Source of the DNA: JABDOU01 sp041609995
Lineage (GTDB): Bacteria; Actinomycetota; Acidimicrobiia; Spongiisociales; SHLN01
Length of the DNA: 28,044 nt
Direction of reading: 5' to 3'
NCBI GenBank assembly: GCA_041609995.1
Contig: JBFIPU010000026.1
Location: 1-28,044 of the forward strand
Part shown: positions 15,917 to 23,526 of the stretch, piece by piece
Layout of the letters: each line of letters opens with the position of its first letter
Numbering within the stretch: the stretch's first letter is position 1
Translations under genes and position numbers: made by a program
The notes under the pieces: model-generated
The model's database searches: none
What the model was told of the DNA's origin: nothing
Seen by the model: only the letters and a program-made list of their open reading frames with translations

Positions 15917-15922
15917 TAACCT
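15917..15922 (+). promoter_or_regulatory. Putative -10 box for the ATP-grasp operon
   Basis: TAACCT is followed by eight bases (CCGCCACC) and the ATG of the ATP-grasp gene, with no Shine-Dalgarno sequence between. This fits a leaderless transcript for the following four-gene operon. No clear -35 box was found. Confidence 0.45.
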
Positions 15923-15930
15923 CCGCCACC

Positions 15931-17370
15931 ATGTCACTGCTCACCGATTACGACCCCGGGGGCATGTTCGAAGAGATGTTCGACTACGGCCAGGTCCGGG
16001 ATCACTACCGGCTGCTGGCGGACCGGCTGGCCGAGTTCGACGTCGAGGATGTACGCGACCGTATGCAGCTGACCGAGTCGACCTTCCGCAACCTCGGTAT
16101 CACGTTCGCCGTTTACGGAAACGAGAGCGGGTTGGATCGCACGTGGCCGATCGACTTGATTCCCCGGATCATCTCGGCCACCGATTGGGCCATCATCGAA
16201 GACGGCCTGATCCAGCGCACCCGCGCCCTGAACGCGTTCCTCGACGACATCTACGTCGGGGAGCAGTCGATCATCAACGACGGTCTGATTCCGGACTGGG
16301 TGATCAAGAGCTCAGACGGGTTCAAGCGGCAAGCCTCCGGAATCCCGGTGCGGGGCGCCGCCCGCTGTGTCGTCGCCGGCATCGATTTGGTGCGCGACGG
16401 CAACGGCGTCTACCGCGTGCTGGAAGACAATCTGCGAGTGCCGAGCGGAATCTCTTATGTGATCGAAAACCGGGCGGCCATGAAGCGGGCCTTCCCCGTC
16501 CTGCTCGAACAGTATTCGGTGCGGCCCGTCGACGACTACGGATCCATGTTGCTCCGGGCGCTCGAGTGGCAGGCTCCCGGCGACGATTCCAATCCGACAG
16601 TCGTGGTTCTCACCCCGGGGGTGTTCAACTCGGCGTACTTCGAACATGCGTTTCTGGCGAGGCGGATGGGCGTGGAGTTGGTTGAGGGGCGAGATCTGGT
16701 GGTTGACGATCACGTGGTCTACCTGCGCACGACCCACGGTCCCCAGCGGGTGGACGTCATCTATCGGCGGATCGATGACGATTTCCTGGACCCGGCGGTG
16801 TTCGACCGGCAATCGGTCGTCGGCATACCCGGGCTGATGTCGGCGGTACGGGCCGGGAACGTCGCCATCGCCAACGCAGTCGGAAATGGGGTGGCGGACG
16901 ACAAGGCCGTATACACGTATGTGGCCGACATGGTTCGCTATTACCTGGGGGAAGAGGCGATCTTGCCCAACGTCGACACCTATGTGATGTGGGACCCAGA
17001 TCAACGCGAGATGTCACTGGGAAGAATGGAGGAGTTGGTCTTCAAGCCGGTCGCCGAAGCGGGCGGCAAGGGGATCGTGATCGGGCGAACTGCGTCGACC
17101 GAAGAGTTGGAGGAGGTCCGCCGGCTGGTGGAGGCCGACCCGAGAAACTACATCGCGCAGGAAGTGGTAGAACTCTCGACCCACCCGACCTTTACCGGAC
17201 AAGAGCTGGCCCCCCGCCACATCGATTTGAGGCCGTTCGTCGTCACCGGTGAGTCCATAGAGGTCGTGCCCGGTGGGCTCACCCGCGTGGCTCTGAGGGA
17301 GGGTTCGCTGATCGTCAACTCGTCCCAGGGCGGTGGATCCAAGGACACCTGGGTGTTGGAGTCCGGCTGA
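15931..17370 (+). CDS. Circularly permuted ATP-grasp protein (DUF404/DUF407 type, Rv2411c-like)
   Basis: This 479-residue protein belongs to the circularly permuted ATP-grasp family, whose M. tuberculosis member is Rv2411c. Family phrases are YDEMF-like FEEMFDYGQVRDHYR, FAVYGNESGLDRTWPIDLIPRII, QRTRALNAFLDDIY, YRVLEDNLRVPSGISYVIENR, VVLTPGVFNSAYFEHAFLARRMGVELVEGRDL, AVGNGVADDKAVYTYVADM and LVFKPVAEAGGKGIVIG. Such proteins are predicted to form amide or peptide-like bonds using ATP. The natural substrate is not established to my knowledge. Its stop overlaps the start of the alpha-E gene by one base (TGATG), and the same three-gene order occurs in many bacteria. Confidence 0.9.
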   Translation: MSLLTDYDPGGMFEEMFDYGQVRDHYRLLADRLAEFDVEDVRDRMQLTESTFRNLGITFAVYGNESGLDRTWPIDLIPRIISATDWAIIEDGLIQRTRALNAFLDDIYVGEQSIINDGLIPDWVIKSSDGFKRQASGIPVRGAARCVVAGIDLVRDGNGVYRVLEDNLRVPSGISYVIENRAAMKRAFPVLLEQYSVRPVDDYGSMLLRALEWQAPGDDSNPTVVVLTPGVFNSAYFEHAFLARRMGVELVEGRDLVVDDHVVYLRTTHGPQRVDVIYRRIDDDFLDPAVFDRQSVVGIPGLMSAVRAGNVAIANAVGNGVADDKAVYTYVADMVRYYLGEEAILPNVDTYVMWDPDQREMSLGRMEELVFKPVAEAGGKGIVIGRTASTEELEEVRRLVEADPRNYIAQEVVELSTHPTFTGQELAPRHIDLRPFVVTGESIEVVPGGLTRVALREGSLIVNSSQGGGSKDTWVLESG

Positions 17371-18314
17371 TGCTGTCCCGCCATGCTGAAGGCCTGTTCT
17401 GGATCGGGCGGTATGTGGAACGTGCCGCCGACATCATCCGCATGCTCGACATCGCCTACGACGTACAGCTCGAGCGCCACCCGTCGGTACGCGAGGCGGT
17501 GTGGACGGATCTCTTGGACGTCTTCTATCTGAGCGACCAGTTCGGCGGACACCACGACACGGCCACCACCGAGACGGTCAACAACTTTCTCGTCCTCGAC
17601 GAGTCCAATCCCACCTCGGTGGCACATGCGATCGTGTCGGCCCGCGCAAACATCATGAACGTCCGCGACGTGGTGCCGATCGAGTTACTCGAAGCCGTCA
17701 ACCGGTTGCACACGCTGTTCGCCTCCGGCCGACTGCGGACCGAGCTCGGAGGAAACCCCCATTCTGGATACACGGCCGTTGCCCACCATTGCCAGGCGAT
17801 TTCTGGTGCGATGTTTGACGCCATGGCGAGAACAGACGGGTATCGGTTCCTCATGCTCGGACGATTCTTGGAGCGGGCGGAGAACTCATGTCGGATGATC
17901 GACGTGACCCGCGCCGTGGCGCCGACCGACGCCGCCGCCTGGCGGAGCGTGTTGCGATCGGTGTCAGGCCTCCACGCCTTCACCCAGCTTCATGGGCCGC
18001 TGGCCGAGGTAGATGTCGTGGTCCATTTCCTGCTCATGGATCGCGAATTCCCCTACAGCGTCCTCTATTGCCTGACCGAGTGCAGCGCCCAGCTCGACGT
18101 CGTGAGCGCCATCGGATCATGGGAGTCGCCCCGGACGCTGGGGCGGGTGCGGTCCGACCTCGAGTTCAGTTCGATCCCGCCGGTGAACACAAACGACTTC
18201 GCAGATTTCGTGACCTCTCTGGAGGATGGCATCAGACTCGTGTCTCGGGCGTTTCATGATGATCTATACCAATTCGGTGGCGATGCCGCCCTCTACAGCT
18301 ACGAGGCACTCTGA
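17370..18314 (+). CDS. Alpha-E domain protein (DUF403, Rv2410c-like)
   Basis: This 314-residue, mainly helical protein begins MLSRHAEGLFWIGRYVERA, the hallmark of the alpha-E (DUF403) family. It carries an internal echo, FLMLGRFLERAENSCRMIDV, at about 150-175. Acidic and aromatic helix residues recur through the domain. Its biochemical role is unknown; the family is nearly always encoded between a circularly permuted ATP-grasp and a transglutaminase-like protein, implying a shared complex or pathway. The gene overlaps both neighbours by one base (TGATG at each junction), so the three proteins are probably made in fixed ratio. Confidence 0.9.
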   Translation: MLSRHAEGLFWIGRYVERAADIIRMLDIAYDVQLERHPSVREAVWTDLLDVFYLSDQFGGHHDTATTETVNNFLVLDESNPTSVAHAIVSARANIMNVRDVVPIELLEAVNRLHTLFASGRLRTELGGNPHSGYTAVAHHCQAISGAMFDAMARTDGYRFLMLGRFLERAENSCRMIDVTRAVAPTDAAAWRSVLRSVSGLHAFTQLHGPLAEVDVVVHFLLMDREFPYSVLYCLTECSAQLDVVSAIGSWESPRTLGRVRSDLEFSSIPPVNTNDFADFVTSLEDGIRLVSRAFHDDLYQFGGDAALYSYEAL

Positions 18315-19213
18315 TGCAGCTGTCCATCAGATATCTGACTCGCTACACGTACGGTGTTCAGGTCGGAGAATCCCAGAATGCTCTCCGGGCCTGCCCGGCC
18401 GACACCGAGAGCCAGCGCCTCCTCTCGTATCAGCTGACGGTTGATCCGCCCGCCAACGTGCTCTCATACACGGATTATTGGGGGACGCGGGTCGACGTGT
18501 TTGGGATCAACCATCTCCACACCCGACTCACGCTCGTGGCAGACGCCAACGTCGAAACCTCCAACCCTCGGCAGCCACAGGAAGACGGCCAGGTCCAGGA
18601 CTTCGCCGGGGACGATTATGAGTTCCTCGCCGCCTCCAGGCATGTTGGGTGGGACGGCGAGCTGGCCGACTGGGCGCAATCTCTGATCGACGGAGACCAC
18701 GATCCGGTCAAGCGGGCGATCGCGGTCCACGAGGGAGTCTCGGATCACATGTCCTATGACCCCCGAGCCACCGTGGTGGGTACGCCGGTCGCAGCCGTCT
18801 TCCGTGATCCGCGGGGCGTGTGTCAGGATTACGCCCATCTGAGCCTGGCTGCCTTCCGATCGATCGGTATGGCGGCCCGCTACGTGAGCGGATACTTCTA
18901 TGCCACTCCCGAAGGAACCCAGCCCAGCGATGACGAGATTCGGGTGGAAACCCATGCGTGGGTAGAAGTGGCGATCCCGGGTTTCGGCTGGTGGGGCATG
19001 GATCCGACAAACCGCCAGGTGACTGGCGAGCGGCATGTCAAGATCGGTCACGGACGTGACTACGAAGACGTGACACCTCTGAGAGGGAGCTACCACGGTG
19101 GCGGTGAGGACACTGAGCTCGATGTGGGTGTCTTGATGTCGCGCAGCGACCTCGCATCGCATGTCATGGAGCCGCAGCCCCGAGCCGCACAGCAGCAGCA
19201 ACAACAGCAGTAG
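18314..19213 (+). CDS. Transglutaminase-like cysteine protease with Gln7 tail (Rv2409c-like)
   Basis: This 299-residue protein has an N-terminal beta region beginning QLSIRYLTRYTYG, typical of bacterial transglutaminase-like proteins, and a catalytic core. The triad is visible: Cys170 in DPRGVCQDYAHL, His214 in ETHAWVEVAIPGFGWWG and Asp230 in MDPTN. Related proteins are thought to act as peptidases or amide-forming enzymes; with the ATP-grasp protein it may make and break the same bond (inference). The last seven residues (293-299) are all Gln, encoded by mixed CAG/CAA codons directly before the TAG stop. I see no such tail in the family pattern I know, and a run of Gln on a transglutaminase-fold protein is curious. 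The EEP gene starts two bases later. Confidence 0.9.
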   Translation: MQLSIRYLTRYTYGVQVGESQNALRACPADTESQRLLSYQLTVDPPANVLSYTDYWGTRVDVFGINHLHTRLTLVADANVETSNPRQPQEDGQVQDFAGDDYEFLAASRHVGWDGELADWAQSLIDGDHDPVKRAIAVHEGVSDHMSYDPRATVVGTPVAAVFRDPRGVCQDYAHLSLAAFRSIGMAARYVSGYFYATPEGTQPSDDEIRVETHAWVEVAIPGFGWWGMDPTNRQVTGERHVKIGHGRDYEDVTPLRGSYHGGGEDTELDVGVLMSRSDLASHVMEPQPRAAQQQQQQQ

Positions 19214-19215
19214 AC

Positions 19216-19902
19216 GTGTACAGCTTTCTCAGCTGGAACGTGGCCATGATGCAGCGCTCGATGGAGGCCCCATATCAGTGGACGGTCGAGCACACCGAAG
19301 AGGCGATCCGGACCTTCCTCGTCGAAAGAGATCCTGATCTCGTGTTGCTGCAGGAGTTACCGGGGTTGGTTCCGTACGTCGAGTCCCACGCGTTGGTCCC
19401 CGCCACAACGGTCAGCCACATGGGCAACCTCGCCATCCTGGTTCGACGCTCGCTGGTCGAGGAGCTGGTTGCCGTGGTCGAGCCGGGAATCGCGGTGCTG
19501 ATCCGCCTCCCGTCCCTGACCATCGCCAACGTGCATCTGGCGCCCGGCCCGGATGCCGCCGTGATCCGGTTGGCCATGGTCCACCAAATCCTCGCACGGG
19601 CGGGGGCCGGGCCGTTGGTGATGGTGGGTGATACGAACATGCGCAAAGCCGAATGGAAGTTGGTGGCCGAAGCGGGACTCGAGCCGGTCCCAGCTCCAGG
19701 GCCGACCTGGGACAGCCGCCAGAATCCGTTCAACGGCGACGGCCCTGCCTTCACCGCCTACTTCACCTCTGTGTTCCGGCGTGGAGCGGTGGACGTCGCC
19801 GACCTGGCGGTCTGGACGGAACCAACCGAATTCATGGGCCGACGGTTTCACCTGTCCGACCATTACCCACTCTCGGGGATCCTCGAGCCGCGCGAGCACT
19901 GA
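19216..19902 (+). CDS. Endonuclease/exonuclease/phosphatase (EEP) family protein
   Basis: This 228-residue protein has the EEP fold, which includes DNase I-like nucleases and phospho-diesterases. Motifs in order: SWNV (Asn8), DLVLLQEL (Glu47), NVHL (His107), GDTNMR (Asp139, Asn141) and the final LSDHYPLSG (Asp215, His216). All metal-binding and catalytic positions are present, so it should be active. The substrate could be nucleic acid, a nucleotide conjugate or a phospholipid-type ester; sequence cannot decide. The GTG start is needed because SWNV follows at once. There is no Shine-Dalgarno sequence apart from the CAG/CAA run of the gene before, so translation is probably coupled. It is the last gene of the ATP-grasp operon. 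Confidence 0.85.
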   Translation: MYSFLSWNVAMMQRSMEAPYQWTVEHTEEAIRTFLVERDPDLVLLQELPGLVPYVESHALVPATTVSHMGNLAILVRRSLVEELVAVVEPGIAVLIRLPSLTIANVHLAPGPDAAVIRLAMVHQILARAGAGPLVMVGDTNMRKAEWKLVAEAGLEPVPAPGPTWDSRQNPFNGDGPAFTAYFTSVFRRGAVDVADLAVWTEPTEFMGRRFHLSDHYPLSGILEPREH

Positions 19903-20110
19903 GTTCTTCCAGCGGAGGAGGAGCCGTGAGCGACGTTTCCTCGCCTCGCTTGTGCGGGGCGCGTCAACAGCGGCCTGCCACCATCGGGTCGTTCGTCGTG
20001 TCGGTGTGCTCGAGAAGAGTCGACCTGCCCCGGACCGGGAGGCGAAGCTCGCGTCACGATCAGGGTGATCCCCGATGGAGGGGAACCGGAGTGGGGGCGA
20101 TCATGTTCAC
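19903..20110 (+). other. Gene-free stretch with a strong orphan Shine-Dalgarno sequence
   Basis: GGAGGAGGAG (19914-19923) stands two bases before GTG (19926), an ideal ribosome binding site. The frame that follows runs to 20213, into the next gene, but its product is Arg/Ser/Pro-rich and resembles no family. It may be a leader peptide, a decayed gene, or chance. No promoter or terminator was clear. Confidence 0.3.
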
Positions 20111-20596
20111 ATGGATACACCAACAGACACCAACACGTTCATTCCTCGCCCTACGCCGGCCTTCGTCGGCGCCTCCTGGACCGTACTCGGTATCGGCATC
20201 CTGGCCTTCTTGATCGGCCTCTGGAATGCCGGCATGCCGATGATGGCGAAAGGCTTCTACTTCTCGCTGTTGCTGTTTGGGCTCTTCGGCGTCGTCTCCC
20301 TGCAGAAGGCGGTGCGGGACAGGCTCGAAGGGGTGCCGGTGACCCCGATCTACTACGGCCTGTCGTGGATCGCAGTCGGAGCGGCCATTCTGCTACTCAC
20401 CGTCGGCCTCTGGGAGTCCGACATGCTCCGGAGCGAGAAGGGGTTCTACGGCATGGCCTATGTGCTCAGCCTGTTTGCGGCGGTGACGGTGCAAAAGAAC
20501 GTACGCGACCTGGCGGCCTCTCCCGGCTCGCCGGACTCGGATCAGAGCCCCGGTGGCCTGCTCGCGAACTCCCTCGACAAGCTCAGAGCCGGCTAG
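20111..20596 (+). CDS. YiaA/YiaB two-helix inner-membrane family protein
   Basis: This is a protein of 161 residues from the ATG at 20111. Two similar membrane units are visible: ASWTVLGIGILAFLIGLWNAGM...AKGFYFSLLLFGLFGVVSLQKAVRDR, and SWIAVGAAILLLTVGLWESDM...EKGFYGMAYVLSLFAAVTVQKNVRD. The repeated GLW and (E/A)KGFY...QKxVRD phrases are diagnostic of the yiaA/B domain. The function is unknown. The start is uncertain: the in-frame ATG at 20075 adds 12 polar residues, while that at 20111 has AGTGGGGG (20090-20097) about 13 bases ahead. It converges with the CoxG-like gene. Confidence 0.85.
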   Translation: MDTPTDTNTFIPRPTPAFVGASWTVLGIGILAFLIGLWNAGMPMMAKGFYFSLLLFGLFGVVSLQKAVRDRLEGVPVTPIYYGLSWIAVGAAILLLTVGLWESDMLRSEKGFYGMAYVLSLFAAVTVQKNVRDLAASPGSPDSDQSPGGLLANSLDKLRAG

Positions 20597-20604
20597 GTCG
20601 AACT

Positions 20605-20650
20605 CCGGGCGGGCCGACACCCGGGGGGACCCCTCGCCCGCTGTTAGGGG
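20605..20650. terminator. Weak hairpins between convergent genes
   Basis: CCGGG (20605-20609) can pair with CCCGG (20620-20624), and CCCCT (20630-20634) with AGGGG (20646-20650). Both sit in the 58-base gap between two genes that converge. Stems are only five pairs and no U-run follows, so termination here is plausible by position but weakly supported. Confidence 0.3.
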
Positions 20651-20654
20651 CCCA

Positions 20655-21218
20655 TCAGCCGGATCTGAGGAGCTTCTTGAAGAAATCGACGATCCGTGAC
20701 CAGACCGTCGAGATGAAGAGGCTCAGTCCCCGCACCTCGCCCGCCCGGATCTCCGCGGCTTCCTCGGTCGAGCCGGCCGACAGCTTCGCCTCCAGGCACT
20801 CGACGAACTCACCGATGAGTCGGGACGACATCTCGGCGATGAGGCCCGTGCGGCCAAATTGGGCCACAGCTCCTGACAGCGTGATGTCGGCATTGACATC
20901 GACGCGGGTGGCATCGCCCTCATCGGAGAGCGCGTAGGTGACCTTCACCTGGCCCCGACTGCCGCCCTTCTTGTCGACCCCTTTGCCCGATATGAGTGCC
21001 GAATGCGCGCCGGCATCCGGTTCTACCCGGGCCTCTCCCTCGAAATTGGCGGACATCGGGCCGAGCTTGATGCCCAGCCGCCCTGCGTATGACCCGTCGC
21101 CTTTGTCCTCGGTCAGTTCCGCCCCCGGGAGGCAGTCGGCCACCTGGGGCACGTCTTGAAAGAACTCCCACACCGTTGCGAGAGGGCGATTGACCGTGAA
21201 TTCCTGTTCAAATCTCAT
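20655..21218 (-). CDS. CoxG-like SRPBCC-fold protein
   Basis: This 187-residue protein is of the SRPBCC/START-like fold related to CoxG, a membrane-recruiting protein first known from CO dehydrogenase clusters. Typical phrases: FEQEFTVNRPLATVWEFFQDVPQVADCLPGAEL, YAGRLGIKLGPMSANFEGEARV, ALSDEGDATRVDVNADITLSGAVAQFGR and MSSRLIGEFVECLEAKL. The last 30 residues hold a hydrophobic segment (GLSLFISTVWSRIVDFFKKLL) that may bind membrane. No CO dehydrogenase genes are nearby, so its partner is unknown. The ATG at 21218 begins the conserved domain; frame further upstream is not family-like. It diverges from the ABC ATPase gene. Confidence 0.8.
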   Translation of the reverse strand: MRFEQEFTVNRPLATVWEFFQDVPQVADCLPGAELTEDKGDGSYAGRLGIKLGPMSANFEGEARVEPDAGAHSALISGKGVDKKGGSRGQVKVTYALSDEGDATRVDVNADITLSGAVAQFGRTGLIAEMSSRLIGEFVECLEAKLSAGSTEEAAEIRAGEVRGLSLFISTVWSRIVDFFKKLLRSG

Positions 21219-21333
21219 GGCTACTTCGTCGTGGTTTGTCGTGGGCCCCGTGGCGGCCCGAACGGCATGGTAGAGCAAGCGCCATGACGCCGCGGGTCCG
21301 CCATTCTCCGTTACCTGTACGGGCAGCCAGCGG

Positions 21334-21339
21334 TAGCCT
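21334..21339 (+). promoter_or_regulatory. Putative -10 box for the ABC ATPase gene
   Basis: TAGCCT lies ten bases before the ATG at 21350, with TTACCT 17 bases further upstream (21311-21316) as a weak -35. The leader would be only a few bases long. Confidence 0.4.
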
Positions 21340-21349
21340 GTTAGGGCAC

Positions 21350-22387
21350 ATGAACACGCTCCCAACCGGCGGTGACCGCCGACTCCTCGTGGATTCCGTC
21401 TCGAAATCGTTCGGGAAGGTGGACGCCGTCGTCGATGTCTCCCTCGAGGTGGCGAGCGGAGAGACCTTTGCCCTCCTCGGCCCCAGCGGGTGCGGGAAGA
21501 CGACGCTGCTGCGCGTGATCGCAGGCCTCGAGACGCCCGATCGGGGCCGGGTGGTCGTCGGCGATCGGGATCTGACTCATGTCCGCCCTGAACTTCGCCG
21601 CGTGGGGATGGTGTTTCAGGGAGGGGCTCTCTTTCCGCACATGACGGTTGCGGACAACATCGGATATGGCCTCGACGGACGCCCCGACCGCGGGGAACGG
21701 GTAGCCGATGCCCTGCGGCTCATGGATCTGGTCGGTTTTGAAGGCAGGTACCCGGACACCTTGTCGGGCGGCCAGGCCCAGCGCGTTGCGTTGGCCAGGG
21801 CGCTGGCTCCGGAGCCCGATGTGTTGCTGCTGGACGAGCCCTTTTCTTCTCTCGATGCCGAGCTGCGTACCCGGGTGCGAAGCGAGGTCGCCGAGCTCCT
21901 CAGCTCTCTGAGTATCACGACCGTGTTCGTCACGCACGATCAAGAGGACGCGTTCGTGGTAGGCGACTCGGTTTCCGTGATGCGTCGCGGGCGCATCCTG
22001 CAGACCGGGGCTCCTGACGACGTGTACCAGCGTCCCGACTCGAGCTGGATCGCCTCGTTCGTCGGCGAGGCGAACATCTTGCCCGGCACGGCCGTAGGAA
22101 CCCGGGTGGAGACGACGATCGGGGACATCGAGATCGACCGTCCGCTCCGGGGTCCGGTCGAAGTGGTCCTGCGGCCCGAACATGTGGCGCTCGAATCCGG
22201 CGGAGAGGGGACCGTGGCCGCGGTCGAGTTCTACGGTCATGACACGGCCTACTCCGTTCTGCTCGGCGACGCCCGAATCTCCGCCCGGCGGATCTCGGCT
22301 CCGGTGTTCTCGGTAGGCGATCACGTGGCCCTGCAGTACGAAGGCCCACCGGCGGCGGTGTTTGCGCGGGAGGAGGCGTCGACCTGA
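21350..22387 (+). CDS. fbpC: Fe3+-type ABC transporter ATPase (FbpC-like)
   Basis: This is a 345-residue ATPase. Walker A is GPSGCGKTT (44-52), the Q-loop VGMVFQGGALFPHMTV, the signature LSGGQAQRVALARAL and Walker B VLLLDEPFSSLD, with the switch His in VFVTHDQEDA. An extra C-terminal domain (about 235-345, with EVVLRPEHVAL) is of the TOBE type seen in iron, sulphate and polyamine importers. It powers import of the ligand held by the binding protein encoded next, through the fused permease. I chose ATG 21350: TAGGG is just upstream and the longer frame from 21236 adds sequence outside the family. A separate promoter stands between this gene and the binding-protein gene. Confidence 0.88.
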   Translation: MNTLPTGGDRRLLVDSVSKSFGKVDAVVDVSLEVASGETFALLGPSGCGKTTLLRVIAGLETPDRGRVVVGDRDLTHVRPELRRVGMVFQGGALFPHMTVADNIGYGLDGRPDRGERVADALRLMDLVGFEGRYPDTLSGGQAQRVALARALAPEPDVLLLDEPFSSLDAELRTRVRSEVAELLSSLSITTVFVTHDQEDAFVVGDSVSVMRRGRILQTGAPDDVYQRPDSSWIASFVGEANILPGTAVGTRVETTIGDIEIDRPLRGPVEVVLRPEHVALESGGEGTVAAVEFYGHDTAYSVLLGDARISARRISAPVFSVGDHVALQYEGPPAAVFAREEAST

Positions 22388-22434
22388 CCACCGAAACAGT
22401 GGAGGTGACCCTTGCCGGCAACGGTGTCGCACCA

Positions 22435-22467
22435 AGGTTGTAAGGCCAGGTTGTAAGGCATACCTGA
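22435..22467 (+). promoter_or_regulatory. Tandem repeat and dyad upstream of binding-protein promoter: candidate metal-regulator operator
   Basis: AGGTTGTAAGGC occurs twice (22435-22446 and 22448-22459, period 13). The second copy runs into an imperfect palindrome, TAAGGCATACCTGA (22454-22467, 10 of 14 positions symmetric). It ends 19 bases before a good -35 box. A DtxR-family regulator is encoded in the same cluster, and its relatives bind AGG/CCT dyads, so this is a reasonable operator candidate by inference. A perfect palindrome TTGCCGGCAA (22412-22421) lies just upstream. Confidence 0.45.
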
Positions 22468-22486
22468 CAGCGAGTCAACGGGTGCA

Positions 22487-22515
22487 TTGACACCAATGAA
22501 TGCGCTCCTTAGTGT
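22487..22515 (+). promoter_or_regulatory. Strong sigma70-type promoter of the binding-protein gene
   Basis: TTGACA (22487-22492) and TAGTGT (22510-22515) are separated by exactly 17 bases. The GTG start codon follows six bases after the -10 box, so the message is probably leaderless. This is the best -35/-10 pair I found in the window. Confidence 0.65.
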
Positions 22516-22521
22516 TTGGCC

Positions 22522-23526
22522 GTGAAAATCGGCCGAGCAGCACTCCTGTTGATTGCTGTCCTCCTGGCGCTAGGGGCTTGTGGAGGCGGTGAAGACACGT
22601 TGGTCGTGTATTCGGGCCGTACCGAGAACCTGATCGGTCCTCTGCTCGAGCAATTCTCCAATGAGAGCGGCATCGCGGTCGAGGTGCGGTATGACGATTC
22701 CGCCAACCTGGCTCTGCTGATCGAGCAGGAGGGAGACCGTTCTCCCGCCGATGTGTTCATCTCCCAGAGCCCGGGGGCGATCGGGTTTCTGGCCGGAAAA
22801 GGCCTGCTGGCGCCCATACCGGAAGACGTGCTGGGCCGGGTGCCGGCCCAGTTCCGCAATGCATCGGGCCTGTGGGTCGGAATGTCCGGGCGGGTACGCA
22901 CGATCGTCTACAACCCGGAGCTGATCGACGAATCCGAGCTGCCGGCCAGTGTGTTCGAGTTGACCGACGTGGCGTTCAGGGGAAAGGTGGGGTTGGCGCC
23001 GGAGAACGGGTCGTTTCAGGATTTTGTCACCGCCATGCGAGAAATTCATGGCGATCAGGCCACCCTCTCCTGGCTGGAGGGGATGGCCGCCAACGATGCT
23101 CAGTCCTACGCGAAGAACTCGGCGATCGTGGAGGCGGTCGGGCGCGGAGAGGTTCCCATTGGGCTCGTCAATCACTATTACAACCTGCGGGCGATCGCCG
23201 AGGACCCCGAGACCGTCACCCGCAACTACTTCTTTCCCGATGGCGATATCGGTTCGCTCCTGATCGCCACCGCCATCGGCAAGCTGTCTTCGTCAGACGA
23301 TTCGGAAGCAGCGGACGAGCTGATCGCCTTCATGCTCGGCCAATCTGCCCAAACGTTCTTCAGCCAGGAGACGCTCGAATACCCGTTGATCTCCGGGGTG
23401 GCGCCGTCGCCGTTGCTCCCGGGTCTGGAGGACATCGGCGCCGCCACCTACGACTTCGATGACCTCGGTGGAGGTCTCGAGCGCACAAAAGAGCTGATCG
23501 GTCAAAGTGGGCTCGAGGGCGGCTAG
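22522..23526 (+). CDS. fbpA: Fe3+-type ABC transporter substrate-binding lipoprotein (FbpA/FutA-like)
   Basis: This 334-residue lipoprotein has the signal AALLLIAVLLALGAC (Cys20). The mature domain opens LVVYSGRTENLIGPLLEQF and contains YDDSANLALLIEQEGDRSPADVFISQS and VNHYYNLR, where the paired Tyr219/Tyr220 match the iron-binding tyrosines of FbpA and FutA proteins. GLAPENGSFQDFVTAM is also typical. It should capture Fe3+ (possibly another metal) outside the membrane. The GTG at 22522 is preferred over the in-frame TTG at 22516 because of the -10 box spacing. It overlaps the permease gene by 20 bases. Confidence 0.88.
   Translation: MKIGRAALLLIAVLLALGACGGGEDTLVVYSGRTENLIGPLLEQFSNESGIAVEVRYDDSANLALLIEQEGDRSPADVFISQSPGAIGFLAGKGLLAPIPEDVLGRVPAQFRNASGLWVGMSGRVRTIVYNPELIDESELPASVFELTDVAFRGKVGLAPENGSFQDFVTAMREIHGDQATLSWLEGMAANDAQSYAKNSAIVEAVGRGEVPIGLVNHYYNLRAIAEDPETVTRNYFFPDGDIGSLLIATAIGKLSSSDDSEAADELIAFMLGQSAQTFFSQETLEYPLISGVAPSPLLPGLEDIGAATYDFDDLGGGLERTKELIGQSGLEGG

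Noticed and set aside
19926..20213. Possible gene behind the strong Shine-Dalgarno sequence at 19914
   Set aside because: The product has no hydrophobic core pattern or family likeness and overlaps the YiaA/YiaB gene by about 100 bases; kept only as an orphan signal.
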